NCBI GenBank assembly: GCA_001464835.1
Contig: LNDS01000008.1
Location: forward strand, 1-49,258
DNA length: 49,258 nucleotides
Reading direction: 5' to 3'
DNA from: Rhizobiales bacterium Ga0077525
GTDB lineage: Bacteria; Pseudomonadota; Alphaproteobacteria; Rhizobiales; Xanthobacteraceae
In this document: piece by piece, positions 6,760-15,208 of the stretch
Position numbering within the stretch: the first letter of the stretch is position 1
How the letters are laid out: each line of letters opens with the position of its first letter
Translations under genes and position numbers: made by a program
Notes under the pieces: model-generated
Database searches by the model: none
Seen by the model: the letters and a program-made list of their open reading frames with translations, nothing else
Told to the model about the DNA's origin: nothing

Positions 6760-8097
6760 TCAATCCGTCCTGTTCCCGCTCACCCGCAATCGCGGAAAGC
6801 GCTCCGCGCCGCCCTTTGCCAGATCGCCGCTCACCGGCCTGTCCCACTCCATGCCGACAACGGCGCCGCCTGTCGCGTCGATGATGCGGTTATTGACGAT
6901 CGTCGCCGAGCCGGCGCCCTCGGCCACCGACACGCCGATGCCGATCCCGGTCATGCGCACGAGGTTATTGGTGATGGTGCAGGCGTGCAAATACTTGCCG
7001 CTGCCGACCTCGATGCCCATGGTCCGCGTATTCTCGATCGTGTTGCCGGTAACCAGAGTATCGGCCTCGACGCCGATGCCGAGGCCGGACGAATCCGGCC
7101 CGCCCTGCGGCCGTTTGTTGACGATGTTGCGGATGATGTTGTTGCGCACCACGGCGCCGCGGCCGCCGACGTCGAAATTGGTGACGGCGATGCCGAGCGC
7201 CGCGCCATCCACCAGATTGTCGGCGATGGTCGCATTGATGAAATCGAATTCGGAATAGATTGCGACTTCGCCGAGCGCGAAGCATTGATTGCCGATGATC
7301 TGGACATGCGAGGCGGCATTGCCGCGCACCGCGGTAAAGGCGGCGCGGCGGATAATGTTGCCGCGCACGGTGACGCCTTCGGCGCGAAACACGTTCACCG
7401 CATTGCCGTTCTGCCCGTCGCCGCCGCCGCGCGCCTCGGTGTCCTCGATGATATTATCGGCAACGACGCTGCCGTCATGACGCTTGGCGCTCTGCCAGAC
7501 GCGGATGCCGCCATTGCCGGATTTCGAGATCGTGTTGCCGCGAATATCGAGCGCGGTATTGTCGAGTGCGTACAGCGCGTTGTCGGCGGAATTCGCAATG
7601 GTGTTGCCAGTCACCGCGCCACCGCATTTGAACAGGCTTATAGCGTTGCCGTTGGCGTTTGCCACGGTGCAGTCGGCGATGCGCAGGCCGCGCGCGCCGT
7701 TAATCGCGATCAGGCCGCTGTTGCGGCCGAGCGCGATGCCGTTGCCGTCGAGCGTCAGCCCGCTGAGCGCGATGCTTTCCGAATCCTGTGCCGAAAGCAA
7801 GGAAGGCCCGCGCGTCAACGCAATCTTCGCGCCGCGCGCGCCTTGCAGGCGCGAACCGGCGCGCAAGGTCAGGGGGCCGCTGCGATACGTGCCCGCCGGA
7901 AGCCACAAGGGTCTGTCGGCCTGCGCGGCAGCGTCGATGGCGCGCTGCAGGCTTTGCGTCTGGTCGCCGCCGGCGTTCGGGCGCAGGCCGAACTGCGCGG
8001 CGTCGAGGCCTTGCGGCTTTTGCGTCTGCGCGCGCGCCGGCTGCGCGAACAAAGTCGCCAGCGATCCGAGCAGAAAATGGCGGCGGTAGAGCGGCAT
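6760..8097 (-). CDS. TIGR03808 family Tat-exported right-handed beta-helix protein
   Basis: This 445-residue protein starts with a twin-arginine signal (YRRHFLLGSLATLFAQPARAQ, cleavage near residue 24), so it should be exported folded. From about residue 100 onward it consists of degenerate beta-helix coils with recurring 'G-N-x-I/V' steps (for example VTGNTIANSADNALYALDN, IRGNTISKSGNGGIRV, VTGNTIENTRTMGIEV), as in pectate-lyase-like folds. An N-terminal segment at 35-75 (DQTQSLQRAIDAAAQADRPLWLPAGTY) matches the entry motif of polysaccharide-acting beta-helix proteins. These features fit the uncharacterised family TIGR03808. A carbohydrate-binding or lyase role in the periplasm or envelope is plausible but unproven. 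It is the last gene of a co-directional run with pcp and meaB. Confidence 0.88.
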   Translation of the reverse strand: MPLYRRHFLLGSLATLFAQPARAQTQKPQGLDAAQFGLRPNAGGDQTQSLQRAIDAAAQADRPLWLPAGTYRSGPLTLRAGSRLQGARGAKIALTRGPSLLSAQDSESIALSGLTLDGNGIALGRNSGLIAINGARGLRIADCTVANANGNAISLFKCGGAVTGNTIANSADNALYALDNTALDIRGNTISKSGNGGIRVWQSAKRHDGSVVADNIIEDTEARGGGDGQNGNAVNVFRAEGVTVRGNIIRRAAFTAVRGNAASHVQIIGNQCFALGEVAIYSEFDFINATIADNLVDGAALGIAVTNFDVGGRGAVVRNNIIRNIVNKRPQGGPDSSGLGIGVEADTLVTGNTIENTRTMGIEVGSGKYLHACTITNNLVRMTGIGIGVSVAEGAGSATIVNNRIIDATGGAVVGMEWDRPVSGDLAKGGAERFPRLRVSGNRTD

Positions 8098-8139
8098 GGC
8101 GACATTCTTGCCGGCAGAGAGATTAAGTCCGGTTAACGG

Positions 8140-8826
8140 CTAACGGCGAATTGCGGCGGCCATTTCGACCAGCACGCGGCTGCCGATCTGGAACAAGTCG
8201 TCGGCAGTAAATGTCATACTCCGCTCATTCCCGCGTAAGCGGGAATCCAGCCTTTCTGGCCCCCCGCCTGCGCGGGGGTGAGCGGAAGAGGTCGGCCGTG
8301 CGTGCCTCCTGACCAAAGGCACATGCACGAACGCCGCCAGTCTTGGGCCGCCGGTCTCGCTGGCGCGCCAGCAAACGTAGTTGCACAGATAGCGACCGGC
8401 ATCGCGCGACAGCTTCACCGGCACGCCGGCCGCGCGCGCCGCCGCGAGCAGGCGGCGTTGCGGCGCCGGCATCATGCGATCGAGCGGACCCCCGGGCGCG
8501 ATTGTTCCCCGCCGCAGCACCGCGCCGGAGACATCCGGCAGCAAAGCCAGTGCATTGCGCGCCCGCGTCTCGATGCGGATGTATTTCGTGCGCGCCGCCA
8601 GCCCGAACATCAGCAGCGCGTCGGGCCTGTGGCGTGCGATCAAAGCGGGCAGGTCGCGGTCGACCGCGGCGTAGCTCGTTTCGAACACATGCCCGGCAAT
8701 CCGCACATCGGCCAAAGCCGGCCGCCGCAGTTTCACCAGCCGCTCGACCAGCCGGATCGTCGGGTTATAGGGCGCGCCGGGGAAGGGCCCGAAGCCGGTG
8801 ACAAGGATGGTGGAAACGGGCGGCAT
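8140..8826 (-). CDS. pcp: Pyroglutamyl-peptidase I (C15 family) with repeat-derived insertion
   Basis: This 228-residue cysteine peptidase removes N-terminal pyroglutamate from peptides in the cytoplasm. Family motifs are clear: TILVTGFGPFPGAPYNPT (6-23), the catalytic Glu86 in YIRIETRARN, Cys148 in DAGRYLCNYVCW, and His168 in AAFVHVPLV, so the triad is intact. Residues 181-202 are encoded by a palindromic repeat (8221-8285) that sits in the reading frame; normal relatives pass directly from the HVP strand to the last helix, here FTADDLFQIGSRVLVEM. The insertion lies after all catalytic residues, on a loop before the C-terminal helix, so activity may survive. The ATG at 8826 lies 7 bases past the meaB stop, indicating co-transcription. 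Confidence 0.85.
   Translation of the reverse strand: MPPVSTILVTGFGPFPGAPYNPTIRLVERLVKLRRPALADVRIAGHVFETSYAAVDRDLPALIARHRPDALLMFGLAARTKYIRIETRARNALALLPDVSGAVLRRGTIAPGGPLDRMMPAPQRRLLAAARAAGVPVKLSRDAGRYLCNYVCWRASETGGPRLAAFVHVPLVRRHARPTSSAHPRAGGGPERLDSRLRGNERSMTFTADDLFQIGSRVLVEMAAAIRR
8221..8285. repeat. 65-bp palindromic repeat inserted in the pcp reading frame
   Basis: The element is bounded by the inverted ends CCGCTCA (8221-8227) and TGAGCGG (8279-8285). It contains two hairpins: ATTCCCGCGTAAGCGGGAAT and CCCCCGCCTGCGCGGGGG. The CTGGATTCCCGC-TTACGCGGGAATGAGCGG layout (read on the minus strand) is a widespread proteobacterial interspersed repeat normally found between genes. Here it is translated as 22 residues of PcP. 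No clear target-site duplication is visible. Confidence 0.85.
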
Positions 8827-8833
8827 AGCTCGT

Positions 8834-9832
8834 TCACACTCCCAACAACGCCGCGATCTCCTCGACCGCCAAGGTCGGCGCCAGTTTGCCCGCCGCCACC
8901 GCGCTCTCGGCCTGCTTCACCTTGGCGCGCACCGCGGGATCGCTGCGCAGCCGCGCGGTCAGCCGTTCCTCAAGCATGGTCCACATCCATTTGACCTGCT
9001 GTGTGCGCCTGATCTCGGCGAGTTCGCCGGATGCGGTCATCTTGCCCTTGTGCTCGGTTACCTTGGCCCACAGGCCGTCAATGCCGTTGCCGGTGAGCGC
9101 CGAGAAGGTGACCACCGGCGGCGACCAGGTCGGCGTGCGCGGGCTGAGGATATGCAACGCCGAGCGGAAATCGGCGGCGGCGATATTGGCGCGGGCGATG
9201 TTGTCGCCGTCGGCCTTGTTGATGGCGATCATGTCGGCGAGTTCGACGATGCCTTTCTTGATGCCCTGCAATTCGTCGCCGCTACCTGCGACCATCAGCA
9301 CCAGAAAGAAATCGGTCATGTCGGCGACCGCGGTTTCCGACTGGCCGACGCCGACGGTCTCGACGATGACGACGTCGTAGCCGGCCGCCTCGCACAAAAG
9401 CATGGTCTCGCGCGTTTTGGCGGCGACGCCGCCGAGCGTGCCGGAAGAGGGCGAGGGGCGGATGAAGGCATTCGGATCGACGGCGAGGCGCGCCATCCGC
9501 GTCTTGTCGCCGAGGATGGAGCCGCCGGTGCGGCTCGACGACGGGTCGACCGCCAGCACCGCGACTTTGTGGCCCTGCGCGGTCAGACTTGAGCCGAGCG
9601 CATCGATGGTGGTGGATTTGCCGGCGCCGGGCGCGCCGGTAATGCCGAGGCGCATTGCCTTGCCGGTCAGCGGCAGCAGCTCCTGCACCAAGAGATGCGC
9701 AGTCTTGCGGTGGTCGGCGCGCTTGCTCTCGATCAGCGTGATGGCGCGGGCCAGAGCGGCGCGGTCGCCAGCGCGGATGGCGGCTGCGAGGTCGTGGGCG
9801 AGAGCGGATGGATCGGGCGGGCGCGCGGACAT
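8834..9832 (-). CDS. meaB: Methylmalonyl-CoA mutase-associated GTPase MeaB
   Basis: This 332-residue G3E-class P-loop GTPase of the MeaB/ArgK family protects and reloads adenosylcobalamin-dependent methylmalonyl-CoA mutase. The Walker A motif GAPGAGKS is at 66-73. The switch and Mg-binding segments VDPSSSRTGGSILGDKTRM and RPSPSSGTLGGVA, the Walker B-like VVIVETVGVGQSE, and the guanine-specificity motif NKAD follow in the expected order. A helical N-terminal extension and C-terminal dimerisation arm give the usual length. Both mutase subunits are encoded upstream on the same strand (13058-17073), separated only by the tctCBA genes. It starts 31 bases after tctA and is followed 7 bases later by pcp. 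Confidence 0.95.
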   Translation of the reverse strand: MSARPPDPSALAHDLAAAIRAGDRAALARAITLIESKRADHRKTAHLLVQELLPLTGKAMRLGITGAPGAGKSTTIDALGSSLTAQGHKVAVLAVDPSSSRTGGSILGDKTRMARLAVDPNAFIRPSPSSGTLGGVAAKTRETMLLCEAAGYDVVIVETVGVGQSETAVADMTDFFLVLMVAGSGDELQGIKKGIVELADMIAINKADGDNIARANIAAADFRSALHILSPRTPTWSPPVVTFSALTGNGIDGLWAKVTEHKGKMTASGELAEIRRTQQVKWMWTMLEERLTARLRSDPAVRAKVKQAESAVAAGKLAPTLAVEEIAALLGV

Positions 9833-9863
9833 TCCCCTTGAGTAGCCGAAGGCAGGCGCGCCG

Positions 9864-11375
9864 TCACGTCCCGGGCTGGTCGAGACCGGGGATGATGCCG
9901 GATTTTGGCCTGAAGCTGCGCCAGATCATGGCCGCCCAGATCAGGACGGTGGCGACGCCGAGGCAGGCGGCGATCGGCCGTTCGAAAAAGCCCAGCAGCG
10001 AGCCGTCGGCCTTGATCATCGAGGTCATGAAGTTCTGCTCGAGCATTTCGCCGAGGACGAGACCGAGAATGGCCGGCGCGATCGGGAAGCCGTGTTCTTC
10101 CATCAGCCAGCCGATGACGCCCAGCACCAGCATGACGATAATGCCGTAGGGCGAGTTGGTCATGGCGTAAGCGCCGACCACGCAGAACATCAGGATGATG
10201 GGCAGCAGCATATTGCGCGGCACGCGCAGGATCTGCTTGCTGGCTTTGATCGCGGCCCAGCCCAGCGGCAGCATCAAAAGATTGGCGAGAATGAAGATCA
10301 GGAACACCGCATAGATGAATTGCGGGTTTTGTAGAAACACCGTCGGCCCTGGGTTCATGCCCTTCATGTACAGGACGCCGATGACGATGGCGGTAATCGA
10401 GTCACCGGGAATGCCGAACACCAGGGCCGGGATCCAGGCGGCGCCGAGCGCCGAATTATTGGCCGACGTGGCATCGACAATGCCCTCGACATGGCCGGTG
10501 CCGAATTTTTCCGGCGTTTTGGAAAAGCGCTTCGACACTGCGAACGAAATCCAGGCGGCGATGTCGGCGCCGGCGCCGGGCAGCGCGCCGATGACGACGC
10601 CGATGGTCGAACCGCGCAGGAAGTTGAACCAGTATTTTTTGAACACGGCATAGATGCCGGTGAAGATATTGCCGATTTTCTGCGCGATAACCGCGCCCTG
10701 GTGATCGACGGTGACCGCGCCGCGCAGCAGCTCCGACAAAGCGAACATGCCGATCATCGCCGGGATGAAGCTGATGCCCTGCAGCAGTTCGACGCTGCCG
10801 AAGGTGAAGCGCGGGAAGCCGGCGGCCGGATCGATGCCGATGGTGTTGATCGACAGGCCGAACAGCAGCGCGGTGATGCCCTTGAGCGGATGCTCGCTGG
10901 ACATGAACACCGCGCAGGTCAGGCCGAGCAGCGCCAGCCAGAAATATTCAAACGAGGAAAAATTGATGGCGGCTTCCGCCAGCGCCGGCGCCGCAAGAAT
11001 GAGAATGGCGACGCCGATCAGCCCGCCCAGCACCGAGAACACCAGGTTGACGCCCATGTTGAGGTCGAGCTCGCCCTTTTTCGACATGGCGTAGCTCTCA
11101 TCGGTATAGGCGGCGGAGGCGGGCGTTCCCGGAATGCGCAGCATGGCCGCCGGAATATCGCCGGCGAAGATCGCCATCGTGGTCGCGGCGACGATGGCCC
11201 CTAACGCCGGCACCGGGTCCATGAAGAAAGTGATCGGCACCAGGAGCGCGGTCGCCATGGTCGCGGTCAGGCCCGGCATCGCGCCGACGAACATGCCGAA
11301 AGCCGAGGCGGCAACGATGACCCCCACCACTTTGAGGTCGAAGATCAGGCTGGCGGCGAGAATTATAGCGTCCAT
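9864..11375 (-). CDS. tctA: Tripartite tricarboxylate transporter large permease (TctA)
   Basis: This 503-residue, roughly 12-helix membrane protein matches the TctA family: MPGLTATMATALLVPITFFMDPVPALGAI (residues 33-61, containing the family P-G-L-T-A-T motif), GSVELLQGISFIPAMIGMFALSE, and the second signature IGALPGAGADIAAWISFAVSKRFS. It forms the sodium- or proton-driven channel of the TTT uptake system, with TctB as small membrane partner and TctC as periplasmic binding protein. The gene begins 6 bases after the tctB stop. TTT systems take up citrate, tartrate, aromatic and dicarboxylic acids; the cargo cannot be read from the permease. Its position next to meaB suggests a substrate that enters central metabolism by way of methylmalonyl-CoA, which is inference. 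Confidence 0.95.
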   Translation of the reverse strand: MDAIILAASLIFDLKVVGVIVAASAFGMFVGAMPGLTATMATALLVPITFFMDPVPALGAIVAATTMAIFAGDIPAAMLRIPGTPASAAYTDESYAMSKKGELDLNMGVNLVFSVLGGLIGVAILILAAPALAEAAINFSSFEYFWLALLGLTCAVFMSSEHPLKGITALLFGLSINTIGIDPAAGFPRFTFGSVELLQGISFIPAMIGMFALSELLRGAVTVDHQGAVIAQKIGNIFTGIYAVFKKYWFNFLRGSTIGVVIGALPGAGADIAAWISFAVSKRFSKTPEKFGTGHVEGIVDATSANNSALGAAWIPALVFGIPGDSITAIVIGVLYMKGMNPGPTVFLQNPQFIYAVFLIFILANLLMLPLGWAAIKASKQILRVPRNMLLPIILMFCVVGAYAMTNSPYGIIVMLVLGVIGWLMEEHGFPIAPAILGLVLGEMLEQNFMTSMIKADGSLLGFFERPIAACLGVATVLIWAAMIWRSFRPKSGIIPGLDQPGT

Positions 11376-11381
11376 CGGCCC

Positions 11382-11855
11382 TCAAAGAATGGTGTTGAGC
11401 CAGCCGCGCGGCAGCGGCACGCGCAGCAGGGTGGCGAAGAACCAGTGGATGGTCAGCGTCGCGATGACGGCGACAATGACGGCGCTGAGCGGGCGGACGC
11501 GAAACCATAGAAACAGGCCGAGCAGGAAAAACACGCCGAGCGGAATGAAGCCGACGGTTTCCGACACGACGATGTACAGCAGCAGCATCGCCAGCATCAG
11601 CGCGAAGCTGCCGAGCCGCCAGCGGTCGCTCGTCCACGGCGCCCATGCGACCCAGGCGCTGCCGGGCGCGCGCGTGGCAAGACCGCGCCATATCAGCAAG
11701 CCGCCGCACATGATCAGGCCGCTGGCGAGAATGCGCGGGAACAACGCCGGGCCGTATTTCTGGCCCGGAAATTCCGGCAGGCTTGCCGCCAGCGCGATCA
11801 TCACCGCGGCCAGCAGTATCAGGACAAGCCCGCAGATCGCGTCATTGGCGCGCAT
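11382..11855 (-). CDS. tctB: Tripartite tricarboxylate transporter small permease (TctB)
   Basis: This 157-residue protein has four predicted membrane helices (about 8-26, 43-60, 79-102 and 112-150). Between the first two lies the typical TctB segment SLPEFPGQKYGPALFPRILASGL, whose G-P-x-x-FP motif is conserved. TctB is a poorly understood but required small subunit of TTT transporters. The gene sits between tctC and tctA in the usual tctCBA order, with a 76-base gap after tctC. Confidence 0.9.
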   Translation of the reverse strand: MRANDAICGLVLILLAAVMIALAASLPEFPGQKYGPALFPRILASGLIMCGGLLIWRGLATRAPGSAWVAWAPWTSDRWRLGSFALMLAMLLLYIVVSETVGFIPLGVFFLLGLFLWFRVRPLSAVIVAVIATLTIHWFFATLLRVPLPRGWLNTIL

Positions 11856-11931
11856 GGTGCGGCTCCGTTCCTTGCAAAAAAGGTCCGGCGGGACTGGCCC
11901 GCCGGATATCAGGATCGCAAGACCGCGCCGA

Positions 11932-12927
11932 TCAGGCCTTGGCCAGGCCGGCGGCCTTCATGGCGGTGCCCATCTGGGCGTCGCTCTTGTCCATGAAGGC
12001 GGCGTAGCCGGCAGCGTCCGCCCACACCGTGCCGAAGCCGCGCGAGCTCATGAAGTCCTTGTACTCTTTCGAGTCGTAGATCTTCTTGAGCGAAGCGGTG
12101 AGCTTGGTCGCCATTTCCGCCGGCAGACCCTTGGGCCCGACGAAGCCACGCCAGGCGCCGGTTGTGAAGTCGATGCCCATGGCTTCCTTCAAGGTCGGAA
12201 TGTCCTTGAAGGCGGCGGCGCGTTCCGGCGCCATCAGCGCCAGGCTGCGCGCCTTGCCGGCGTCGATCATGGCGCGGGCTTCCGGCACCGAGCAGGTGGT
12301 GAGATCGATGCCGCCGGCGGCGAGATCCTGCATCGCCGGAGCCGCGCCGTTCGATGGCACCCAGGCGACGTGATTGGCCGGAAGTTTCATCGCTTGCAGC
12401 CAGCCGACAAGCGCCAGATGCCAGATGCCGCCCTGGCCGGTGCCGGAGGCTTTGAACTTGCCGACGGGGGCCGCCTTGATGGCGTCGGCCAGTTCCTTGA
12501 CGGTCTTGTAGGGCGAGTCCGACTTGACCTGGATGCCCGGCGGATCTTCGTTCATCAGCGCCAGCGGCGTGTAGTCCTTCGGCGTCAGTGCGGTCAGGCC
12601 CTGCCAATGCATCATCGCGATTTCAACGGTGATGATGCCGAGCGTATAGCCGTCGGGCTGCGCCGTGGCGATCGCCGAGTGGCCGACGACGCCGGAACCG
12701 CCGGTGCGGTTGACGACGTTGATCGGCTGGCCGAGATCCTTTTCCAACAGCGCCGCGACGATGCGCGCGGTCGCGTCGGTGCCGCCGCCGGCGCCCCAGG
12801 GACAGATCATCTGGATCGGCCGGCTCGGATAGTTCGCCTGTGCGAAGGACGGCTTCAAGCCCAGGCCAAGGCCCGCGCCCGCCGCCGCGGTCGATGCAAC
12901 GAAACTACGTCGTGTGAGTTTGGTCAT
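11932..12927 (-). CDS. tctC: Tripartite tricarboxylate transporter substrate-binding protein (TctC/Bug family)
   Basis: This 331-residue periplasmic binding protein starts with a signal sequence containing TRRSFVAS, which could use Tat or Sec, ending near SFAQA. Mature-protein motifs fit the Bug/TctC family: YPSRPIQMICPWGAGGGTDATAR (the carboxylate-binding strand-loop), NRTGGSGVVGHSAIATAQPDGYTLG, and the second-lobe segment DIPTLKEAMGIDF. The first two usually hold a dicarboxylate or other organic anion through backbone contacts and water. The start is supported by GGGAGG about 7 bases before ATG 12927. It is the first gene of tctCBA-meaB-pcp and has an operator-like palindrome 70 bases upstream. 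Confidence 0.93.
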   Translation of the reverse strand: MTKLTRRSFVASTAAAGAGLGLGLKPSFAQANYPSRPIQMICPWGAGGGTDATARIVAALLEKDLGQPINVVNRTGGSGVVGHSAIATAQPDGYTLGIITVEIAMMHWQGLTALTPKDYTPLALMNEDPPGIQVKSDSPYKTVKELADAIKAAPVGKFKASGTGQGGIWHLALVGWLQAMKLPANHVAWVPSNGAAPAMQDLAAGGIDLTTCSVPEARAMIDAGKARSLALMAPERAAAFKDIPTLKEAMGIDFTTGAWRGFVGPKGLPAEMATKLTASLKKIYDSKEYKDFMSSRGFGTVWADAAGYAAFMDKSDAQMGTAMKAAGLAKA

Positions 12928-12996
12928 GCTGATCCTCCCTATGTGTCCCGGCGTGCCGGAGAGCCCGGCGTAGCGGGGCTGCCGCCGGTAGACCCG

Positions 12997-13013
12997 ACGT
13001 CATATTATGATGT
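12997..13013. promoter_or_regulatory. Operator-like inverted repeat upstream of tctC
   Basis: ACGTCATATTATGATGT has 8-base arms around one central T, with 15 of 16 arm bases matching; the only AT-rich patch in the 130-base gap between mutB and tctC. It lies 70 bases upstream of the tctC ATG. Size and form resemble sites of GntR-family (FCD type) repressors that often control TTT operons, but no regulator gene lies nearby, so the assignment is tentative. Confidence 0.45.
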
Positions 13014-13057
13014 GATGTTAGGGCGGGTTTGCGGGGTTGGCAACCAGCGCCGGGCGC

Positions 13058-15208
13058 TTATTCCGCCGCCTGCTTGCCGTGGCCGAGCCGCGTATGCAGC
13101 GTCTTCAGCAGTTTCTCGGCCGCCTCCGCAATGACGGTGCCGGGCGGGAAGATCGCCTCGCAGCCGGATTTCATCAGCGCCTCGTAATCCTGCGGCGGCA
13201 CCACGCCGCCGACCACGATCATGATGTCGTCGCGGCCTTGTGAGGCCAGTTGCTTCTTCAACTCCGGCACCAGCGACAGATGCGCGGCCGCGAGCGACGA
13301 CACGCCGAGAATATGCACGTCATTCTCCACCGCTTGGCGCGCGGCTTCTTCCGGCGTCGCAAACAACGGCCCGATATCGACGTCGAAACCGAGATCGGCA
13401 AAGGCCGACGCGATCACCTTCTGCCCGCGGTCGTGGCCGTCCTGGCCGATTTTGGCGACCAGTAGGCGCGGGCGCCGCCCTTCGGCGGCCTCGAAGGCTT
13501 CGACGGCAACGCGCACTCTATCGACGGCTGGGGTCATGCCGACCTCCCGCTTGTAAACACCGGTAATCGATTTGATCGAAGCCACATGGCGGCCATAGAC
13601 TTTCTCCAGCGCCATCGAGATTTCACCGACGGTTGCCTTGGCGCGCGCCGCATCGACCGCCAGCGCCAGCAGATTGCCGTTGCCGCTTGCCGCGCGGGTC
13701 AGCGCGTCGAGCGCTTCCTTGAGCGCTGCCGGATCGCGCTCGGCGCGCAGCCGCGCCAATTTGTCGAGCTGCATCTGCCGCACCGCGGTGTTGTCGATCT
13801 TCAAGACGTCGATCGGTGCTTCATCGGTCGGCTGATACTTGTTGACGCCGATCACCGACTGGACGCCGGCATCGATGCGCGCCTGGGTCTTGGCCGAAGC
13901 CTCCTCGATGCGCAATTTCGGAATGCCGGCCTCGATCGCTTTGGTCATGCCGCCGAGCGCCTCGACTTCCTCGATATGCGCCCACGCCTTGGCGGCGAGA
14001 TCGTAAGTCAGCCTCTCGACGTAATACGAGCCGCCCCACGGATCGACGATGCGGGTGGCGTTGGCTTCCTGCTGCAACACGATCTGCGTGTTGCGGGCGA
14101 TGCGCGCCGAGAAATCCGTCGGCAGCGCCAAGGCTTCGTCGAGCGCATTGGTGTGCAGCGACTGGGTCTGGCCTTGCGTCGCTGCCATTGCCTCGATCAT
14201 GGTGCGCGGCACGTTGTTGAAGACGTCCTGCGCGGCGAGCGACCAGCCCGAAGTCTGGCAATGCGTGCGCAGCGACAAGGAGCGCGCATCGGATGGATTG
14301 AACGGCTTGATGAGTTTCGCCCAGATCATGCGCGCGGCGCGCAATTTGGCGATCTCCATGAAGTAATTCATGCCGATCGCCCAGAAGAACGACAGGCGCG
14401 GCGCGAACTGGTCGATGGTCAGTCCGGCCTTCAGTCCGGTGCGGACATATTCGACGCCATCGGCCAAAGTATAGGCGAGCTCGAGGTCCTGCGTCGCGCC
14501 GGCTTCCTGCATGTGATAGCCGGAGATTGAGATCGAATTGAACTTCGGCATTTCGGCCGACGTATAGGCGAAGATGTCGGAGATGATGCGCAAGGACGCG
14601 GCCGGCGGATAGATATAGGTGTTGCGCACCATGAATTCTTTGAGGATGTCGTTCTGGATCGTGCCCGACAGTTTATCGTGCGGCACGCCCTGTTCCTCGG
14701 CGGCGACGATATAAAGCGCCAGCACCGGCAGCACCGCGCCGTTCATGGTCATCGACACGCTCATCTTGTCGAGCGGAATGCCGGAAAACAATGTGCGCAT
14801 GTCGTAGATCGAATCGATCGCCACGCCGGCCATGCCGACATCGCCGGACACGCGCGGATGATCCGAGTCATAGCCGCGATGGGTGGCGAGATCGAAGGCG
14901 ATGGACAGGCCCTTCTGGCCGGCGGCGAGATTGCGCCGGTAGAAGGCGTTTGAGTCTTCCGCCGTCGAGAAGCCGGCATATTGCCGGATGGTCCAAGGCT
15001 GCGCCGCGTACATTGCCGGATAGGGGCCGCGCAAATAGGGCGCTTTGCCGGGATAAGTGTCGAGGAAGTCGAGACCGGCCAGATCGGCTTCGCCATACAC
15101 CGGCTTCACCGGGATCGATTCCGGCGTCATCCACAGCGGGGCCGCGTCGCTGGTTTGGACCGGCGTGTCGGCGAAATCGACCGAGGCGAAATTTGGAACC
15201 TGGCTCAT
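13058..15208 (-). CDS. mutB: Methylmalonyl-CoA mutase, large (catalytic) subunit
   Basis: This 716-residue adenosylcobalamin-dependent enzyme interconverts (R)-methylmalonyl-CoA and succinyl-CoA. The N-terminal TIM barrel carries the substrate motifs [22 protein letters not shown] and [20 protein letters not shown], and [23 protein letters not shown] in the central part. The C-terminal Rossmann-like B12 domain (from about 579) has the base-off/His-on motif D590-x-H592-x2-G595 in [13 protein letters not shown], followed by [10 protein letters not shown] and the FPPGT turn. Length equals that of family members. The ATG overlaps the mutA stop as ATGA. The pathway links propionyl-CoA, branched-chain amino acids and the ethylmalonyl-CoA pathway to succinate. 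Confidence 0.97.
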   Translation of the reverse strand: MSQVPNFASVDFADTPVQTSDAAPLWMTPESIPVKPVYGEADLAGLDFLDTYPGKAPYLRGPYPAMYAAQPWTIRQYAGFSTAEDSNAFYRRNLAAGQKGLSIAFDLATHRGYDSDHPRVSGDVGMAGVAIDSIYDMRTLFSGIPLDKMSVSMTMNGAVLPVLALYIVAAEEQGVPHDKLSGTIQNDILKEFMVRNTYIYPPAASLRIISDIFAYTSAEMPKFNSISISGYHMQEAGATQDLELAYTLADGVEYVRTGLKAGLTIDQFAPRLSFFWAIGMNYFMEIAKLRAARMIWAKLIKPFNPSDARSLSLRTHCQTSGWSLAAQDVFNNVPRTMIEAMAATQGQTQSLHTNALDEALALPTDFSARIARNTQIVLQQEANATRIVDPWGGSYYVERLTYDLAAKAWAHIEEVEALGGMTKAIEAGIPKLRIEEASAKTQARIDAGVQSVIGVNKYQPTDEAPIDVLKIDNTAVRQMQLDKLARLRAERDPAALKEALDALTRAASGNGNLLALAVDAARAKATVGEISMALEKVYGRHVASIKSITGVYKREVGMTPAVDRVRVAVEAFEAAEGRRPRLLVAKIGQDGHDRGQKVIASAFADLGFDVDIGPLFATPEEAARQAVENDVHILGVSSLAAAHLSLVPELKKQLASQGRDDIMIVVGGVVPPQDYEALMKSGCEAIFPPGTVIAEAAEKLLKTLHTRLGHGKQAAE

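Noticed and set aside
15205..15208. Merging mutA and mutB into one fused gene
   Set aside because: A clear TGA/ATG overlap separates two full-length subunits with different cobalamin-domain motifs.
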